NCBI RefSeq assembly: GCF_900167335.1
Contig: NZ_FUXI01000025.1
Location: 1-39,078, forward strand
Direction of reading: 5' to 3'
DNA: 39,078 nt
From: Pilibacter termitis
GTDB taxonomy: Bacteria > Bacillota > Bacilli > Lactobacillales > Streptococcaceae
The position numbers and the translations under genes were made by a program. The notes under the pieces were generated by a model. It searched no databases. It was not told where the DNA came from and was given only the letters and a program-made list of their open reading frames with translations. Below are positions 1 to 8,456 of the stretch, one piece after another (the first letter of the stretch is position 1; each line of letters begins with the position of its first letter).

Positions 1-15
1 CTGGTAGACGCAAAA

Positions 16-43
16 GAGGAGCTGGACAAGATGTCCAACTCTC
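16..43 (-). terminator. Possible terminator or hairpin downstream of mutS
   Basis: The arms GAGGAGCTGGAC and GTCCAACTCTC enclose a 5-base loop. Read on the minus strand, the hairpin is followed by a short T-rich stretch (CTCTTTTG). It lies about 70 bases past the mutS stop, so it may end the leftward srtA-ricA-mutS transcript. The T-run is short, so termination is not certain. I see no gene in bases 1-115. Confidence 0.4.
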
Positions 44-115
44 TTAGGTACGCTTTGTAAAATAGATGCTTTCCACACGATTTGACAAAGAGCCAGAAGT
101 ATAAGGGATTTTTTG

Positions 116-2671
116 TCATATCATTTTCTGCAACTCATACAAAGTATTCAAAGCATCAAGCGGGGTCATCTCAAGTAAGTTTAATTTCTTAATTGTATCG
201 ACAACGCCAATTTCTTCCGTTGAAATTTCTTGGAAAAGGCTTAGTTGAGCGATTTCTTCGGTTGGTTTATTTGGCAATTCTTTTTGCTCATTATTTTCCA
301 AATGAGAAAGAATGCTCGCCGCACGTTCTAAAAGGTCTACTGGTAAACCTGCGATTTTTGCAACGTGAATACCATAGCTCTTATCAGCGGCTCCGTCCAT
401 CATTTTATGCAGAAAATGCACGACACCGTCCTTTTCCACTGCTCCCACGTGAACATTTTTCAGCTCCCCTAAACTGTCGCTTAGTGCTGTTAATTCATGA
501 TAATGTGTAGAAAAAAGTGTTTTCGCATGAATGTTGTCATGAATGTACTCGATAATTGCCTGTGCAAGTGCCATGCCGTCATAAGTTGCGGTACCACGCC
601 CCAATTCGTCAAAGAGAATCAAACTTTGAGCGGTTGCGTGACGAAGTGCTTGATTTGCCTCCATCATCTCTACCATAAAAGTAGACTGCCCACTAATCAA
701 GTCATCACTTGCTCCGATACGTGTGAAAATCTTATCAAAAAGTGGAATCACCGCACGCTCCGCAGGCACGAATGAACCTATTTGTGCCATAATCACCGTC
801 AAAGCGAGTTGTCGCATATAAGTAGATTTCCCGCTCATATTTGGCCCTGTGATCAAAAGGAGATTGGTTGCCTCATTCATTTTAATTGAATTTGGAATAT
901 ATTCATTGTTTCCTAGCACTCTTTCTACCACAGGGTGCCGACCGTCAATGATTTCAAGCGTTCGACCGTTTGGTACAAGTGTCGGACGTTTATAAGAATA
1001 GTTTTCCGCCACTGTCGCAAGAGATGCCAGAGAATCAAGTGTTGCCACAGCAGCAGCCGTGCGTTTCAAACGAGTGATATGCGTCTCAACGATTTTGCGT
1101 ATGTCAAGGAAAAGCTGATATTCCAAGTCCACGCTCTTATCTGTCGCCTCCAAAATCACACGCTCCAACTTCGCAAGCTCCTCCGTTCCGTATCGCTCAG
1201 AGTTTTTCAGCGTTGCTTTTCGGTAAAAATAATCAAATTCCTTCATCATGGATAAATTAGAGTTGGTAACATGGAAAAAATAACCATCTTTTCGGTTGTA
1301 ATCAATCCGCAAGGTCTTAATACCTGTCGCATTTCGCTCTTTTTCCTCAAGCTCTAATATCCACCTCGAACCATTTTGCATTGCCTCACGATATTCATCA
1401 AGTGTTGCATTGTAGCCAGTTTTGATAATATTTCCTTCGGTAATCGAAGCAGGAGCATTTTCATCAATTGCTTGCTGGATAAGGTCAACTAAATCAGGAC
1501 AGGCATCCATTTCTGCAAGTAAATCATTCCATTCTCCCGTATTAATGCTCTCCAAAATCGCCTGTAAACGAGGAATTTGTTCGAGAGAATTTTTCAGTTG
1601 TAATAAATCTTTTGCGTTTACGTGACCAAAAGCGACACGACCACTTAGTCGCTCTAAATCATACACTCCTTTGAGCGAGTCTTGAATTTCACTACGCTCA
1701 AAAAAGCTATTTAGCAGGCTTTCTACACCATTTTGTCGATTGAAAATTTTTTCCATAGAAAGCAACGGGCGAGTAATCCATTGTTTCAGCAAACGGCTAC
1801 CCATAGCTGTTTTGGTTTCGTCCAAAAGCCAGAAAAGCGTTCCATGCTTTTTCCCAGTACGAATAGAGCTTGTCAGCTCCAAATTATATTTGGAAAAATG
1901 ATCCATTGAAAGAAAATGCCTTGTCTGATACACTTGTGCGATTTCTAAATGAGAAAGTTTTCGCATTTGCGTAGCGTGAAGATAACTCAGCAGTGCATTT
2001 GTTGCTTGCAACATCAACGGTTCTTTGAGATTTTCAGTCAAATGAGTTATTTCGTCTAGCTCAAGAATTTTTTCTTGCTCGGAGAAAACCAACTGCAGGC
2101 GAGTGGTCAAATTGTCTTTCAACTCGTCAGAAATGGCACAAGATAGTATCATTTCCTTTGTCTGCAAAGCACTTGCCTCGTTTAGTACCGCCTCCTCATT
2201 CTCTAGGTGTGTTGCTTTTAATTCTCCAGTTGCCAAATCGGCATAGGCAAAACCAAATTTTCCACTTGTATCGGAAAAAAGAGCGGTAATATAGTTGTTT
2301 TCTGCTTTTCCATTTTCCGTTTGAGCGACTTGCGTTCCGGGTGTGATGACTTGAACAACTTCACGTCTCACCACACCAACTGCTTGCTTAGGGTCTTCCA
2401 TTTGCTCAGCAATTGCCACTTTGTAGCCATTTTCCACCAAAGTATCAATATAACCTTTTGCACTATGATAAGGCACTCCTGCCATAGGAATTGGTTTTTC
2501 TGCATTTTTGTTGCGACTTGTAACGGTCAGCTCCAAAATCTGCCCCGCTTTAAGGGCATCGTCGTAAAACAGCTCATAAAAATCTCCCATGCGAAAGAGT
2601 AAAAAAGCATCTGGATAATTCGCCTTAATATCCAAATATTGTTGCATTCCCGGGCTAATTTTCTCTTTCAT
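116..2671 (-). CDS. mutS: DNA mismatch repair protein MutS
   Basis: MutS recognises mismatches and small loops and recruits MutL. The protein has the N-terminal mismatch-binding domain with the Phe-x-Glu signature (GDFYELF near residue 35), the connector, lever and clamp regions, and a C-terminal ABC-type ATPase with Walker A GPNMSGKS near residue 608, followed by FDELGRGT (Walker B) and STHYHEL. At about 851 aa it has the usual MutS1 length. An in-frame GTG lies 12 bases upstream at 2683, but the GAGGAG ribosome site almost touches it, so I prefer the ATG at 2671. That start overlaps the end of ricA by 17 bases, indicating translational coupling. mutL is not inside the window; the usual mutS-mutL neighbour would lie off the left edge or elsewhere. 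Confidence 0.97.
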   Translation of the reverse strand: MKEKISPGMQQYLDIKANYPDAFLLFRMGDFYELFYDDALKAGQILELTVTSRNKNAEKPIPMAGVPYHSAKGYIDTLVENGYKVAIAEQMEDPKQAVGVVRREVVQVITPGTQVAQTENGKAENNYITALFSDTSGKFGFAYADLATGELKATHLENEEAVLNEASALQTKEMILSCAISDELKDNLTTRLQLVFSEQEKILELDEITHLTENLKEPLMLQATNALLSYLHATQMRKLSHLEIAQVYQTRHFLSMDHFSKYNLELTSSIRTGKKHGTLFWLLDETKTAMGSRLLKQWITRPLLSMEKIFNRQNGVESLLNSFFERSEIQDSLKGVYDLERLSGRVAFGHVNAKDLLQLKNSLEQIPRLQAILESINTGEWNDLLAEMDACPDLVDLIQQAIDENAPASITEGNIIKTGYNATLDEYREAMQNGSRWILELEEKERNATGIKTLRIDYNRKDGYFFHVTNSNLSMMKEFDYFYRKATLKNSERYGTEELAKLERVILEATDKSVDLEYQLFLDIRKIVETHITRLKRTAAAVATLDSLASLATVAENYSYKRPTLVPNGRTLEIIDGRHPVVERVLGNNEYIPNSIKMNEATNLLLITGPNMSGKSTYMRQLALTVIMAQIGSFVPAERAVIPLFDKIFTRIGASDDLISGQSTFMVEMMEANQALRHATAQSLILFDELGRGTATYDGMALAQAIIEYIHDNIHAKTLFSTHYHELTALSDSLGELKNVHVGAVEKDGVVHFLHKMMDGAADKSYGIHVAKIAGLPVDLLERAASILSHLENNEQKELPNKPTEEIAQLSLFQEISTEEIGVVDTIKKLNLLEMTPLDALNTLYELQKMI

Positions 2672-3005
2672 CTTGATTGACACTCTCCTCTATTTTTGAA
2701 AAAATTTCTTGTAGCAATTCATCGGCGTCTCTCAATCGCTCACGGTATAAAGCGACAAGTGGTGCTTGTTCAAAAGTAACACTTAATGCCTCTGCCTCTT
2801 GTTTTTTCTGTTCTTCTGCATTTTTCAAGCCATAGTGTGAAAATTGTACGACACTTTGATTGGCATTTTTTAGCTGTTGCTCTAATTTTGATAATTGAGG
2901 GTGCAAGTTGATTAATTGCTCTGCCTCTTTGTATTCTAAAATATTCTCGTTTTTTTCAAGTAGTGCAAGCACACGAACAAGTGCTTGTTCAACCGTTTGC
3001 TCCAT
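2655..3005 (-). CDS. ricA: RicA (YmcA), YlbF/YmcA-family protein
   Basis: A 116-aa, mostly helical, charged protein of the YlbF/YmcA family. In Bacillus, YmcA works with YlbF and YaaT in the RicAFT complex, which affects RNase Y-dependent mRNA maturation, competence and biofilm formation. Family-like positions include the central SVVQFSHYGLKNAEEQKKQ segment and the C-terminal YRERLRDADELLQEI helix. Its place directly upstream of, and overlapping, mutS matches the ymcA-(cotE)-mutS order of Bacillus and relatives, which supports YmcA rather than YlbF. It starts 13 bases after the sortase stop, so the three genes are probably co-transcribed. Confidence 0.85.
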   Translation of the reverse strand: MEQTVEQALVRVLALLEKNENILEYKEAEQLINLHPQLSKLEQQLKNANQSVVQFSHYGLKNAEEQKKQEAEALSVTFEQAPLVALYRERLRDADELLQEIFSKIEESVNQDEREN

Positions 3006-3018
3006 TTTTCACCTCATT

Positions 3019-3765
3019 CTACCAATATCCTTGATTGATATGTTCTTTCATTGCCTCTCTCATTGCATGAGTAGCGTTTGCGACATCTTTTTCATCCGTC
3101 AATTCTCCTTGCACAATTACACGCATGACAGCTCCGGGGTCGTTACAAGTGACAAGTGTCACTAATTTTTTTCCGGGAACATCATCTAAAACTTCCGAAT
3201 GATCAGGTGTTACACGCTCAACGGAGAAAATTTTGTATTCATAAATTTTTTGCAAATCAGTAAGGTAGACAAGTTGCCCATTTTCCGCACGTTGTAGCGG
3301 TGAGAAAAGGAGCGTTGGATCATCCACACGGTGACTTGCCAGAGCGTAGTTGCCCTTGCCCATTTCTTGATCTTCTTTCAATGTGCCAGCACCGTAGAGA
3401 AGTGCGGTATTGCTCACGCCTTTGAAAATCGGCAGACGAATATCCAGTTCAGGAATCACGATTTCGCCAATGGTTGGCAAATCAGCAGTGTTAAACTGAG
3501 CGAAAAGCACCGCCTCCGTTGATACAGGTTCTACTTTTTTATAGTCAAAGGTCGCCTTTTTCTTTTTATTTTTCTGAATTTGTTCGACAGTGAAATGTTT
3601 CGTGTCATATTTTCCGCCATTTAAGCTCATCAAAAAATAACGGATTTGAACGTTAAAGATAAGTGCCAACCCAATGAGTAACAATAACAGAAGGAAAAAA
3701 TTAATGATACGATTTTTCCACTTCGATTTTTTTTTATTTTTTCGTTCGTTTTTTCTACTTGCCAT
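3019..3765 (-). CDS. srtA: Class A sortase
   Basis: A membrane-anchored transpeptidase that cleaves LPXTG-type sorting signals and attaches surface proteins to lipid II. The 248-aa protein has a very basic N-terminus, one membrane segment (about residues 22-45) and a sortase barrel. The catalytic set is visible: His145 in ALASHR, Cys207 in TLVTC and Arg215 in VMRVIV. The start is the ATG at 3765, preceded by GAGGG about nine bases away. The frame is open further upstream, but that part contains no ribosome site and covers the promoter region. It is the first gene of the leftward srtA-ricA-mutS set. No LPXTG substrate gene is present in this window. Confidence 0.92.
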   Translation of the reverse strand: MASRKNERKNKKKSKWKNRIINFFLLLLLLIGLALIFNVQIRYFLMSLNGGKYDTKHFTVEQIQKNKKKKATFDYKKVEPVSTEAVLFAQFNTADLPTIGEIVIPELDIRLPIFKGVSNTALLYGAGTLKEDQEMGKGNYALASHRVDDPTLLFSPLQRAENGQLVYLTDLQKIYEYKIFSVERVTPDHSEVLDDVPGKKLVTLVTCNDPGAVMRVIVQGELTDEKDVANATHAMREAMKEHINQGYW

Positions 3766-3919
3766 AATGATTACCCTCTGCTCAATGATTTTGATTTTAT
3801 TATAACGTAAAAAATGAAAATGTGAAAATTGTAATACTTTTGTAACCTCGTTATTACCGAAAAGTAGACAATTGTCTGGTAAAATAGAACTATCAGGGAG
3901 AATACGAGGTGGGGAAGGT

Positions 3920-4678
3920 ATGAATTTATATGTACAATTAGATACGACCAATCATTTGGTGACAACGAGCGGTATTTCATTGCAGGATTTTTCACGTGGT
4001 TTGACACAATTACCGCAAAATATCTTGCTCCTAGCAGGAGAAGACGTGCCGTTTACAGAGTACGATCGCCATACAGGATTTTATTTTGTCAAGGGTGTGG
4101 AAAATGTGGCGAATTATTTTTCACAATATGAAAAATCAAAAGAAGAAAAAGAATTGCGTTGGATAGATGTGGCAAATGTGGAAATGCTCAAAGAGATTAG
4201 TGAAATCGAGCTAAGTGAACTTCTCTATTTGGGGCATACAAAACATTCGCTCCATTCACCGTTTTTCTACAAATTAAAAAATCAATATGTCTATTTTGAG
4301 AACGCACGAGAGATTGGGCAAATTTATTATCGGCATTTAGACGAATTTTACCGTATATTTGCTCGAAAAATCACTCAAATGGTTTTTCAACAGCTAAATA
4401 GCAAGCGAAATTTTTTCCATAAAAAACAGCTGGTTCAAACGATTCCGCATGATTTGGTGGAGGAGTTGAGCAATCTTTTCACCGAGGGTGTACTGTTTTC
4501 TTTACATCAAGAAGGCGAAAGTGAAGAAGAATACAAAATCCCAATTTTTCTACTGGAAGACAAGATAAAATATATAGAGAATTTTGAGCAAAATAAACAA
4601 GACTTTCTTGCCATGCTCGTGTATAATATAGCTACACAAACATGGCGAATCGAAAATGATTGGTCGAAAATTAAATAA
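3920..4678 (+). CDS. Conserved-looking protein of unknown function (252 aa)
   Basis: I do not recognise a family. The start is the ATG at 3920 behind GGGGAAGG. The protein has no signal peptide or membrane segment and looks cytosolic and rich in aromatic and charged residues. Its N-terminus (MNLYVQLDTTNHLV) and length suggest a single globular unit followed by a helical segment (about residues 120-190) with repeated Tyr, Phe, Arg and Lys. It is divergent from srtA (155 bases between starts). It ends four bases before the TPP riboswitch, so it may share a transcript with thiT. Coding is supported by length, ribosome site and normal codon use. Confidence 0.7.
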   Translation: MNLYVQLDTTNHLVTTSGISLQDFSRGLTQLPQNILLLAGEDVPFTEYDRHTGFYFVKGVENVANYFSQYEKSKEEKELRWIDVANVEMLKEISEIELSELLYLGHTKHSLHSPFFYKLKNQYVYFENAREIGQIYYRHLDEFYRIFARKITQMVFQQLNSKRNFFHKKQLVQTIPHDLVEELSNLFTEGVLFSLHQEGESEEEYKIPIFLLEDKIKYIENFEQNKQDFLAMLVYNIATQTWRIENDWSKIK

Positions 4679-4681
4679 TAT

Positions 4682-4768
4682 TCACAAGGGGAGTTCATTC
4701 GGACTGAGATTAGCGTATGCTTAGACCCTCAACACCAGAACAAGATAATGCTTGCGTTGGGATGTGGT
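4682..4768 (+). promoter_or_regulatory. TPP riboswitch (THI element)
   Basis: The aptamer core of the THI box is present in order: GGGG, CTGAGA, ACCCTC, then the 3' module GATAATGC-TTGCGTTGGGA. CACA near 4683 can pair with TGTG near 4763 to close P1. It directly precedes thiT. There is no typical intrinsic terminator behind it. Instead a hairpin covers the thiT ribosome site, which suggests control of translation initiation: bound TPP would leave the sequestering hairpin folded and shut off thiamine uptake. Confidence 0.93.
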
Positions 4769-4816
4769 CAATTCGTTTTTTTACGGATTATGAGTATTAC
4801 TCATACTATGACTTCT

Positions 4817-4837
4817 CTTGTGGAAAACTACCACAGG
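4817..4837 (+). promoter_or_regulatory. Hairpin sequestering the thiT ribosome site
   Basis: CTTGTGG (4817-4823) pairs with CCACAGG (4831-4837), whose last bases are the beginning of the AGGAGG Shine-Dalgarno (4835-4840). A second small palindrome, TATGAGTA/TACTCATA, lies just upstream (about 4789-4806). This is the expected output stage of a translational TPP switch. Confidence 0.65.
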
Positions 4838-4848
4838 AGGATTTTTTT

Positions 4849-5421
4849 ATGCAAACAAGGAAAATGAACGTTGGGGAATTAGCTGAAATTGCAATGCTTA
4901 CAGCTTTTTCATTTGCACTAAGTTATATACCCCTTCAAATTGGCAGTGCGTTGATTGACATTTCGCTTGGTTTAGTACCACTTGCGGTGTTAGGGATTCG
5001 CCGAGGGGTGTGGGCAAGTTTGACGTCAGGCTTTATTTGGTCGCTGTTGCTCATTATTTTTGGCAAAGCATTTATACTCAATCTCACCCAAGGAATACTT
5101 GAATATCCAATCGCTTTTACTATGGCAGGATTATTTGGCTTATTTTCAAAAAGTATTTTTGAGAAAAAAGGGAAAAATGTATTTTGCACGATTCTCTGCA
5201 TGGCAATTCTTGGTGTGGGGGCAAGGTGGTTTTGTCATTTTTTAGCAGGAATGATTTTCTGGGCAACCTTTGTTCCAGAACAAAATCCCTTCATCTACTC
5301 ATTTACATGGAATGGCATTAGCTTTTTGCTCAATGTACTCCTTGTTACCACCGTGATTTTCTTACTATGGAATACCTCACCGAATTTGTTTAAAGCAAAG
5401 AGACCAGCCTCTCGTAGTTAG
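4849..5421 (+). CDS. thiT: Thiamine ECF transporter S component ThiT
   Basis: ThiT is the substrate-binding membrane subunit for thiamine and works with the shared EcfA/EcfA'/EcfT module, which is not in this window. The 190-aa protein has about six hydrophobic segments. It also carries the YuaJ/ThiT-like N-terminal ELAEIAMLTAFSFAL and the aromatic thiamine-pocket stretch around GARWFCHFLAGMIFW. The start is the ATG at 4849, eight bases after AGGAGG; the longer upstream reading frame runs through the riboswitch and is not real. The last residues (ASRS) and the TAG stop lie in sequence that matches the right end of a type B repeat, so the native C-terminus was probably replaced by the repeat. 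Confidence 0.93.
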   Translation: MQTRKMNVGELAEIAMLTAFSFALSYIPLQIGSALIDISLGLVPLAVLGIRRGVWASLTSGFIWSLLLIIFGKAFILNLTQGILEYPIAFTMAGLFGLFSKSIFEKKGKNVFCTILCMAILGVGARWFCHFLAGMIFWATFVPEQNPFIYSFTWNGISFLLNVLLVTTVIFLLWNTSPNLFKAKRPASRS

Positions 5422-5618
5422 ACAAAGAAAAGCGTAGAAGTGCGTTTTGAAGTCTGTGGCAGTGAGCCATGCCGTTTACTTGCTACTACACTTTGTTTCG
5501 CATACAGTCTTTCTAAGAATCAAAGATTCTTGAAAGACTAGCATCGAAACTTTCGTTTCGAGCGGCATTGCGAACAGCCACCAGACTTCAGCACTTCGCA
5601 GCTAGACAAAGAAAAGCG
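5411..5618 (+). repeat. Type B structured repeat, long copy with tandem-type ends
   Basis: This fills most of the 327-base gap between thiT and hpt. The outer and middle stems pair as GAAGTGC/GCACTTC and TGAAGTCTG-TGGC/GCCACCAGACTTCA; the inner stem is ATGCCG/CGGCAT. The constant motifs GTGAGCC and GCGAACAG are present. Two extra hairpins (AGTCTTTC...GAAAGACT and CGAAAC...GTTTCG) extend the apex. Right-end-type sequence (TAGACAAAG) is followed by left-end-type sequence (AAAAGCG) on both sides of the unit, as if units had once been joined head to tail. Confidence 0.8.
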
Positions 5619-5748
5619 AGGAAGAAATAGTTTTAGGCTACCTTAAAATTTGTGCGTACGTCTAGTTTTTTTCACTATTTTTTGCTATGATATGGCTTGT
5701 AAAAGTTTTGCAAGACTCAATAGTGATAATTGTGAAAAGAGGAGAACA

Positions 5749-6282
5749 ATGCACCCACATTTAAAGGAAATTTTATTTACACGTGAAGAAATTGAGGCAA
5801 AGGTGCGTGAATTGGCACAGGAAATTTCAGCAGATTATAAGGAAAGCTATCCTTTAGTTGTTGGGATTTTAAAGGGTTCGGTTATGTTCACGACAGATTT
5901 GCTAAAAGAACTTTTGATTGATGTAGAGCTTGACTTTATGGATGTGTCAAGCTATGGAAATGCTACGCAGAGCAGTGGTGAAGTTCGTATTCTCAAGGAT
6001 TTGTCCACACGTGCTGACGGTCGAGATATTTTGATTGTTGAAGATATTGTCGATAGTGGCAACACGCTTCATTATCTAAAAGGATTACTTTTAGAAAGAG
6101 GAGCGAAAAGCGTAAAAATCGTCAGTCTCCTAGACAAGCCAGAAGGTAGAAAAATAGCAATCGAGGCAGATTATGTCGGTTTCACTGTGCCAGACGAATT
6201 TGTCGTAGGTTATGGTATCGACTACGCTGAACGTTATCGTTCGCTTGCCTATATCGGTGTATTTAACCAAGAATTTTTATAA
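5749..6282 (+). CDS. hpt: Hypoxanthine (guanine) phosphoribosyltransferase
   Basis: A purine-salvage enzyme joining hypoxanthine or guanine to PRPP to give IMP or GMP. The 177-aa length is typical. The PRPP-binding motif EDIVDSGNT lies near residues 98-106, and the KGS loop (GILKGSV) and C-terminal [12 protein letters not shown] are those of bacterial Hpt. The start is the ATG at 5749 after GAGGAGAAC; the longer upstream frame lacks a ribosome site. An extended -10 (TGCTATGAT, ending at 5691) probably drives it. In many relatives hpt sits between tilS and ftsH; here it stands alone, with its own terminator. Confidence 0.95.
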   Translation: MHPHLKEILFTREEIEAKVRELAQEISADYKESYPLVVGILKGSVMFTTDLLKELLIDVELDFMDVSSYGNATQSSGEVRILKDLSTRADGRDILIVEDIVDSGNTLHYLKGLLLERGAKSVKIVSLLDKPEGRKIAIEADYVGFTVPDEFVVGYGIDYAERYRSLAYIGVFNQEFL

Positions 6283-6283
6283 A

Positions 6284-6338
6284 GTGATAATCGTTTTATT
6301 GACAATTTTTGTGAATAAAACGATTATCACTTTTGTTT
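6284..6338 (+). terminator. Strong intrinsic terminator of hpt
   Basis: GTGATAATCGTTTTATT pairs perfectly with the downstream arm ending at 6330, followed by TTTTGTTTT. It begins immediately after the hpt stop codon. Confidence 0.95.
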
Positions 6339-6465
6339 TATTGCGTTCTGAAATCTTTTTATAAATCTACGATTCTTGTATAAAAAGAGAGTAGAAAATG
6401 TTATACTAAAAAAGAAGATTGCCTAATTTAGCACTTTACAGACAACAAAAGAATGGAGAAAAAAC

Positions 6466-7578
6466 ATGAAAAAATTAGTTTTAGGGTCAATTACTTTGCT
6501 TGGGACACTACTTCTTGCAGGGTGCGGAGCAGGAAATAAAGAGGCGTTTCAAAAAGAGTACGATGATCAAACGAAAGCTGCGAGTGCGACTTTTGAAATG
6601 AAATTGACCGATTTATCGCTAGAAAGTGATGATACAAATGCAAGTATCGTCAGCATGGTTGCCGCTCAGCTGAAAGATATTACGATAAGTGGCGATGTAG
6701 CAAAAGATGAGAAAACGAATGCCTCGGAAACAAAAATGAAAATTAAGGCATTAGGCAAAGAAATTCCGATTACGGCAATTGGAAAAGGGGAAGACACTTA
6801 TATCTCAACAGACTATATCGAATCTGTCTTTGAAATTATGTCTAGCTTTACAGGTGAAACGTCAAAACTTGACAAAGACGCTTTAAATGCAATCAAAGGA
6901 AAATTCATCAGCACAAAAGATGCAATGGAAAACTTGCAACCAGATAAGAAAACGACGCAAGACGTATTTAATGCAGAAGAACAGAAAAAAATTCAAGAAT
7001 TTATGAATAAAGAGTTCAAAGCGTTAGACGAAAAAGCATATACTAAAAAAGATGATACGATTACACTTACTTTTGGGAAAAAAGAAATGGTCAAAGTAAT
7101 GGAAGATTATGCGAAAGAATTTCCAAAAAATGCCAAAGATGTTGACACAAAAGCAATAGAAAAATCGTTTCAATCGTTTGAAGTGAAAATGTCTTATGAT
7201 ACAAAATCTCACAAAGGAACAACAAAGATAAAAATAGCGACGAAAAAAGAAGACGATATTCCTTCAATGAAAATCGCTCTGACAATTGATACAACGGCAT
7301 CAGATAAGAAAAAAACAATCAAACTTCCAGCAAAAAGTGAGATTATCAGCCAAGAGGATCTTGAGAAAGCTACGGCGAAAGTAAGCACTCCTGCTCAAAC
7401 AACAAAAGAGACAACTGAAATTTCAGAAGAAGACTTTAACGAAGTGCTTGGAATTTTAAAAGAACAGTCGAAATCATTTACAAAAGAGGAAATCGAAGAG
7501 GCACTGAAAATCTATAAAGATATGGACGTGTTCACAGATGAGCAAATAAAGAAACTTGAAGAAGCGTTAGGATTGTAA
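6466..7578 (+). CDS. Large lipoprotein of unknown function (370 aa)
   Basis: The protein begins with a lipoprotein signal peptide (LLAGC, lipidated Cys20), so the mature protein should be anchored outside the membrane. The body is Lys/Asp/Glu/Thr-rich. It contains long alternating polar stretches suggestive of a beta-rich N-terminal fold (about 30-290), a Thr/Ala-rich linker (about 300-320), and a C-terminal helical region with repeated acidic/Lys helices. It resembles the large, poorly characterised lipoproteins of enterococci and listeriae, but I cannot assign a named family. It has its own extended -10 (TGTTATACT, ending at 6407), a GGAGAAAAA ribosome site and a terminator, so it is probably monocistronic. 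Confidence 0.85.
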   Translation: MKKLVLGSITLLGTLLLAGCGAGNKEAFQKEYDDQTKAASATFEMKLTDLSLESDDTNASIVSMVAAQLKDITISGDVAKDEKTNASETKMKIKALGKEIPITAIGKGEDTYISTDYIESVFEIMSSFTGETSKLDKDALNAIKGKFISTKDAMENLQPDKKTTQDVFNAEEQKKIQEFMNKEFKALDEKAYTKKDDTITLTFGKKEMVKVMEDYAKEFPKNAKDVDTKAIEKSFQSFEVKMSYDTKSHKGTTKIKIATKKEDDIPSMKIALTIDTTASDKKKTIKLPAKSEIISQEDLEKATAKVSTPAQTTKETTEISEEDFNEVLGILKEQSKSFTKEEIEEALKIYKDMDVFTDEQIKKLEEALGL

Positions 7579-7589
7579 AAAATGAACGA

Positions 7590-7625
7590 AAAAACCTCGC
7601 AAGATTAATTTCTTGTGAGGTTTTT
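7590..7625. terminator. Bidirectional terminator between the lipoprotein and yidC
   Basis: AAAACCTCGCAAGA and TCTTGTGAGGTTTTT form a stem that has A-tracts on the left and T-tracts on the right, so it can serve both convergent genes. Confidence 0.9.
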
Positions 7626-7631
7626 AGAGAT

Positions 7632-8456
7632 TTATTTTTTCTTCAATGCTTTTTTCAAAGCCTTGCGTTTTGCTTTTTCTTTTTCTCTTTCGGCACGTTC
7701 TTTTTCTTCACGTTCCTTTTGGATTTTAAAAGGATTGTTGAGCATTAACGTTTGGATTACTTGGAATGCGTTGCTGACTGTCCAGTAAAGAGAAATGCCA
7801 CTTGCTACACTTAGAGCAAAGAAGAAAATCATTGCAGGCATAAGGTAGGTCATGGTTTTTGTCATACCGTTTTGGTCGGCAGAAGCTTTCATAGAGAGCC
7901 AACTAGATGCCAGCGTGAAGAGTGCGGCAAGGATTGGCAAAATAAGAAACGGATCTTTTTCAGCAAGGTTTAACCAGAGAAAATGTCCTTGATGTAGCTC
8001 CTCAATCCGTGAAATCGCTTGGTACAAAGCCATAAGTACAGGCATTTGCACGAGAAGTGGCAGACAGCCAATATACGGATTTACGTTGTTTTCTGCGTAC
8101 AATCGTTGCGTTGCCTCGTTTAGCTGACGGCGACTTTCAGGGTCTTTTCCGGGAAATTGAGCTTGAAGTTTTTTTACTTCAGGCTGAAGTTCTTGCGTTT
8201 TTCGCATAGACTTTGTTTGAAAATGCATAAGTGGTAACAAGATAATCCGAATGACAATTGTAAACAGGATAATCCCCACGCCTACATTTTCACCGAGAGA
8301 AAGTGCTTTGATAATGCTACCAAATATCCAAACAAATTTGTCCCAGCCCCCACTGCTGTTTTCGGTAATAGTGCTAGTGCCACAGCCAGAAAGCGTGAGT
8401 AGTAGGAAAATTGCTCCTAAAGAAACAGATAATTGCTTGAGTCGTTTTTTAAACAT
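7632..8456 (-). CDS. yidC: Membrane protein insertase YidC (SpoIIIJ/YidC1 type)
   Basis: This 274-aa Oxa1/YidC/Alb3-family insertase places proteins into the membrane, alone or with SecYEG. It is a lipoprotein-type YidC: the signal ends in LSGC (Cys25). About five membrane segments follow, with the conserved IVIRIILLPL stretch, the cytosolic loop with many charged residues and NPYIGCLPLLVQMPVLMALYQAI. The C-terminus is a strongly basic tail (residues 240-274), typical of YidC2-like ribosome-binding tails. It overlaps rnpA by eight bases and is co-transcribed with it. The usual companion gene jag is not downstream; a convergent lipoprotein gene is there instead. Confidence 0.96.
   Translation of the reverse strand: MFKKRLKQLSVSLGAIFLLLTLSGCGTSTITENSSGGWDKFVWIFGSIIKALSLGENVGVGIILFTIVIRIILLPLMHFQTKSMRKTQELQPEVKKLQAQFPGKDPESRRQLNEATQRLYAENNVNPYIGCLPLLVQMPVLMALYQAISRIEELHQGHFLWLNLAEKDPFLILPILAALFTLASSWLSMKASADQNGMTKTMTYLMPAMIFFFALSVASGISLYWTVSNAFQVIQTLMLNNPFKIQKEREEKERAEREKEKAKRKALKKALKKK

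Noticed and set aside
935-2602. Several open frames opposite mutS
   Set aside because: Antisense shadows of a long conserved gene, without ribosome sites.
4717-4848. Longer ThiT starting at 4717
   Set aside because: These codons are the TPP aptamer and the sequestering hairpin.
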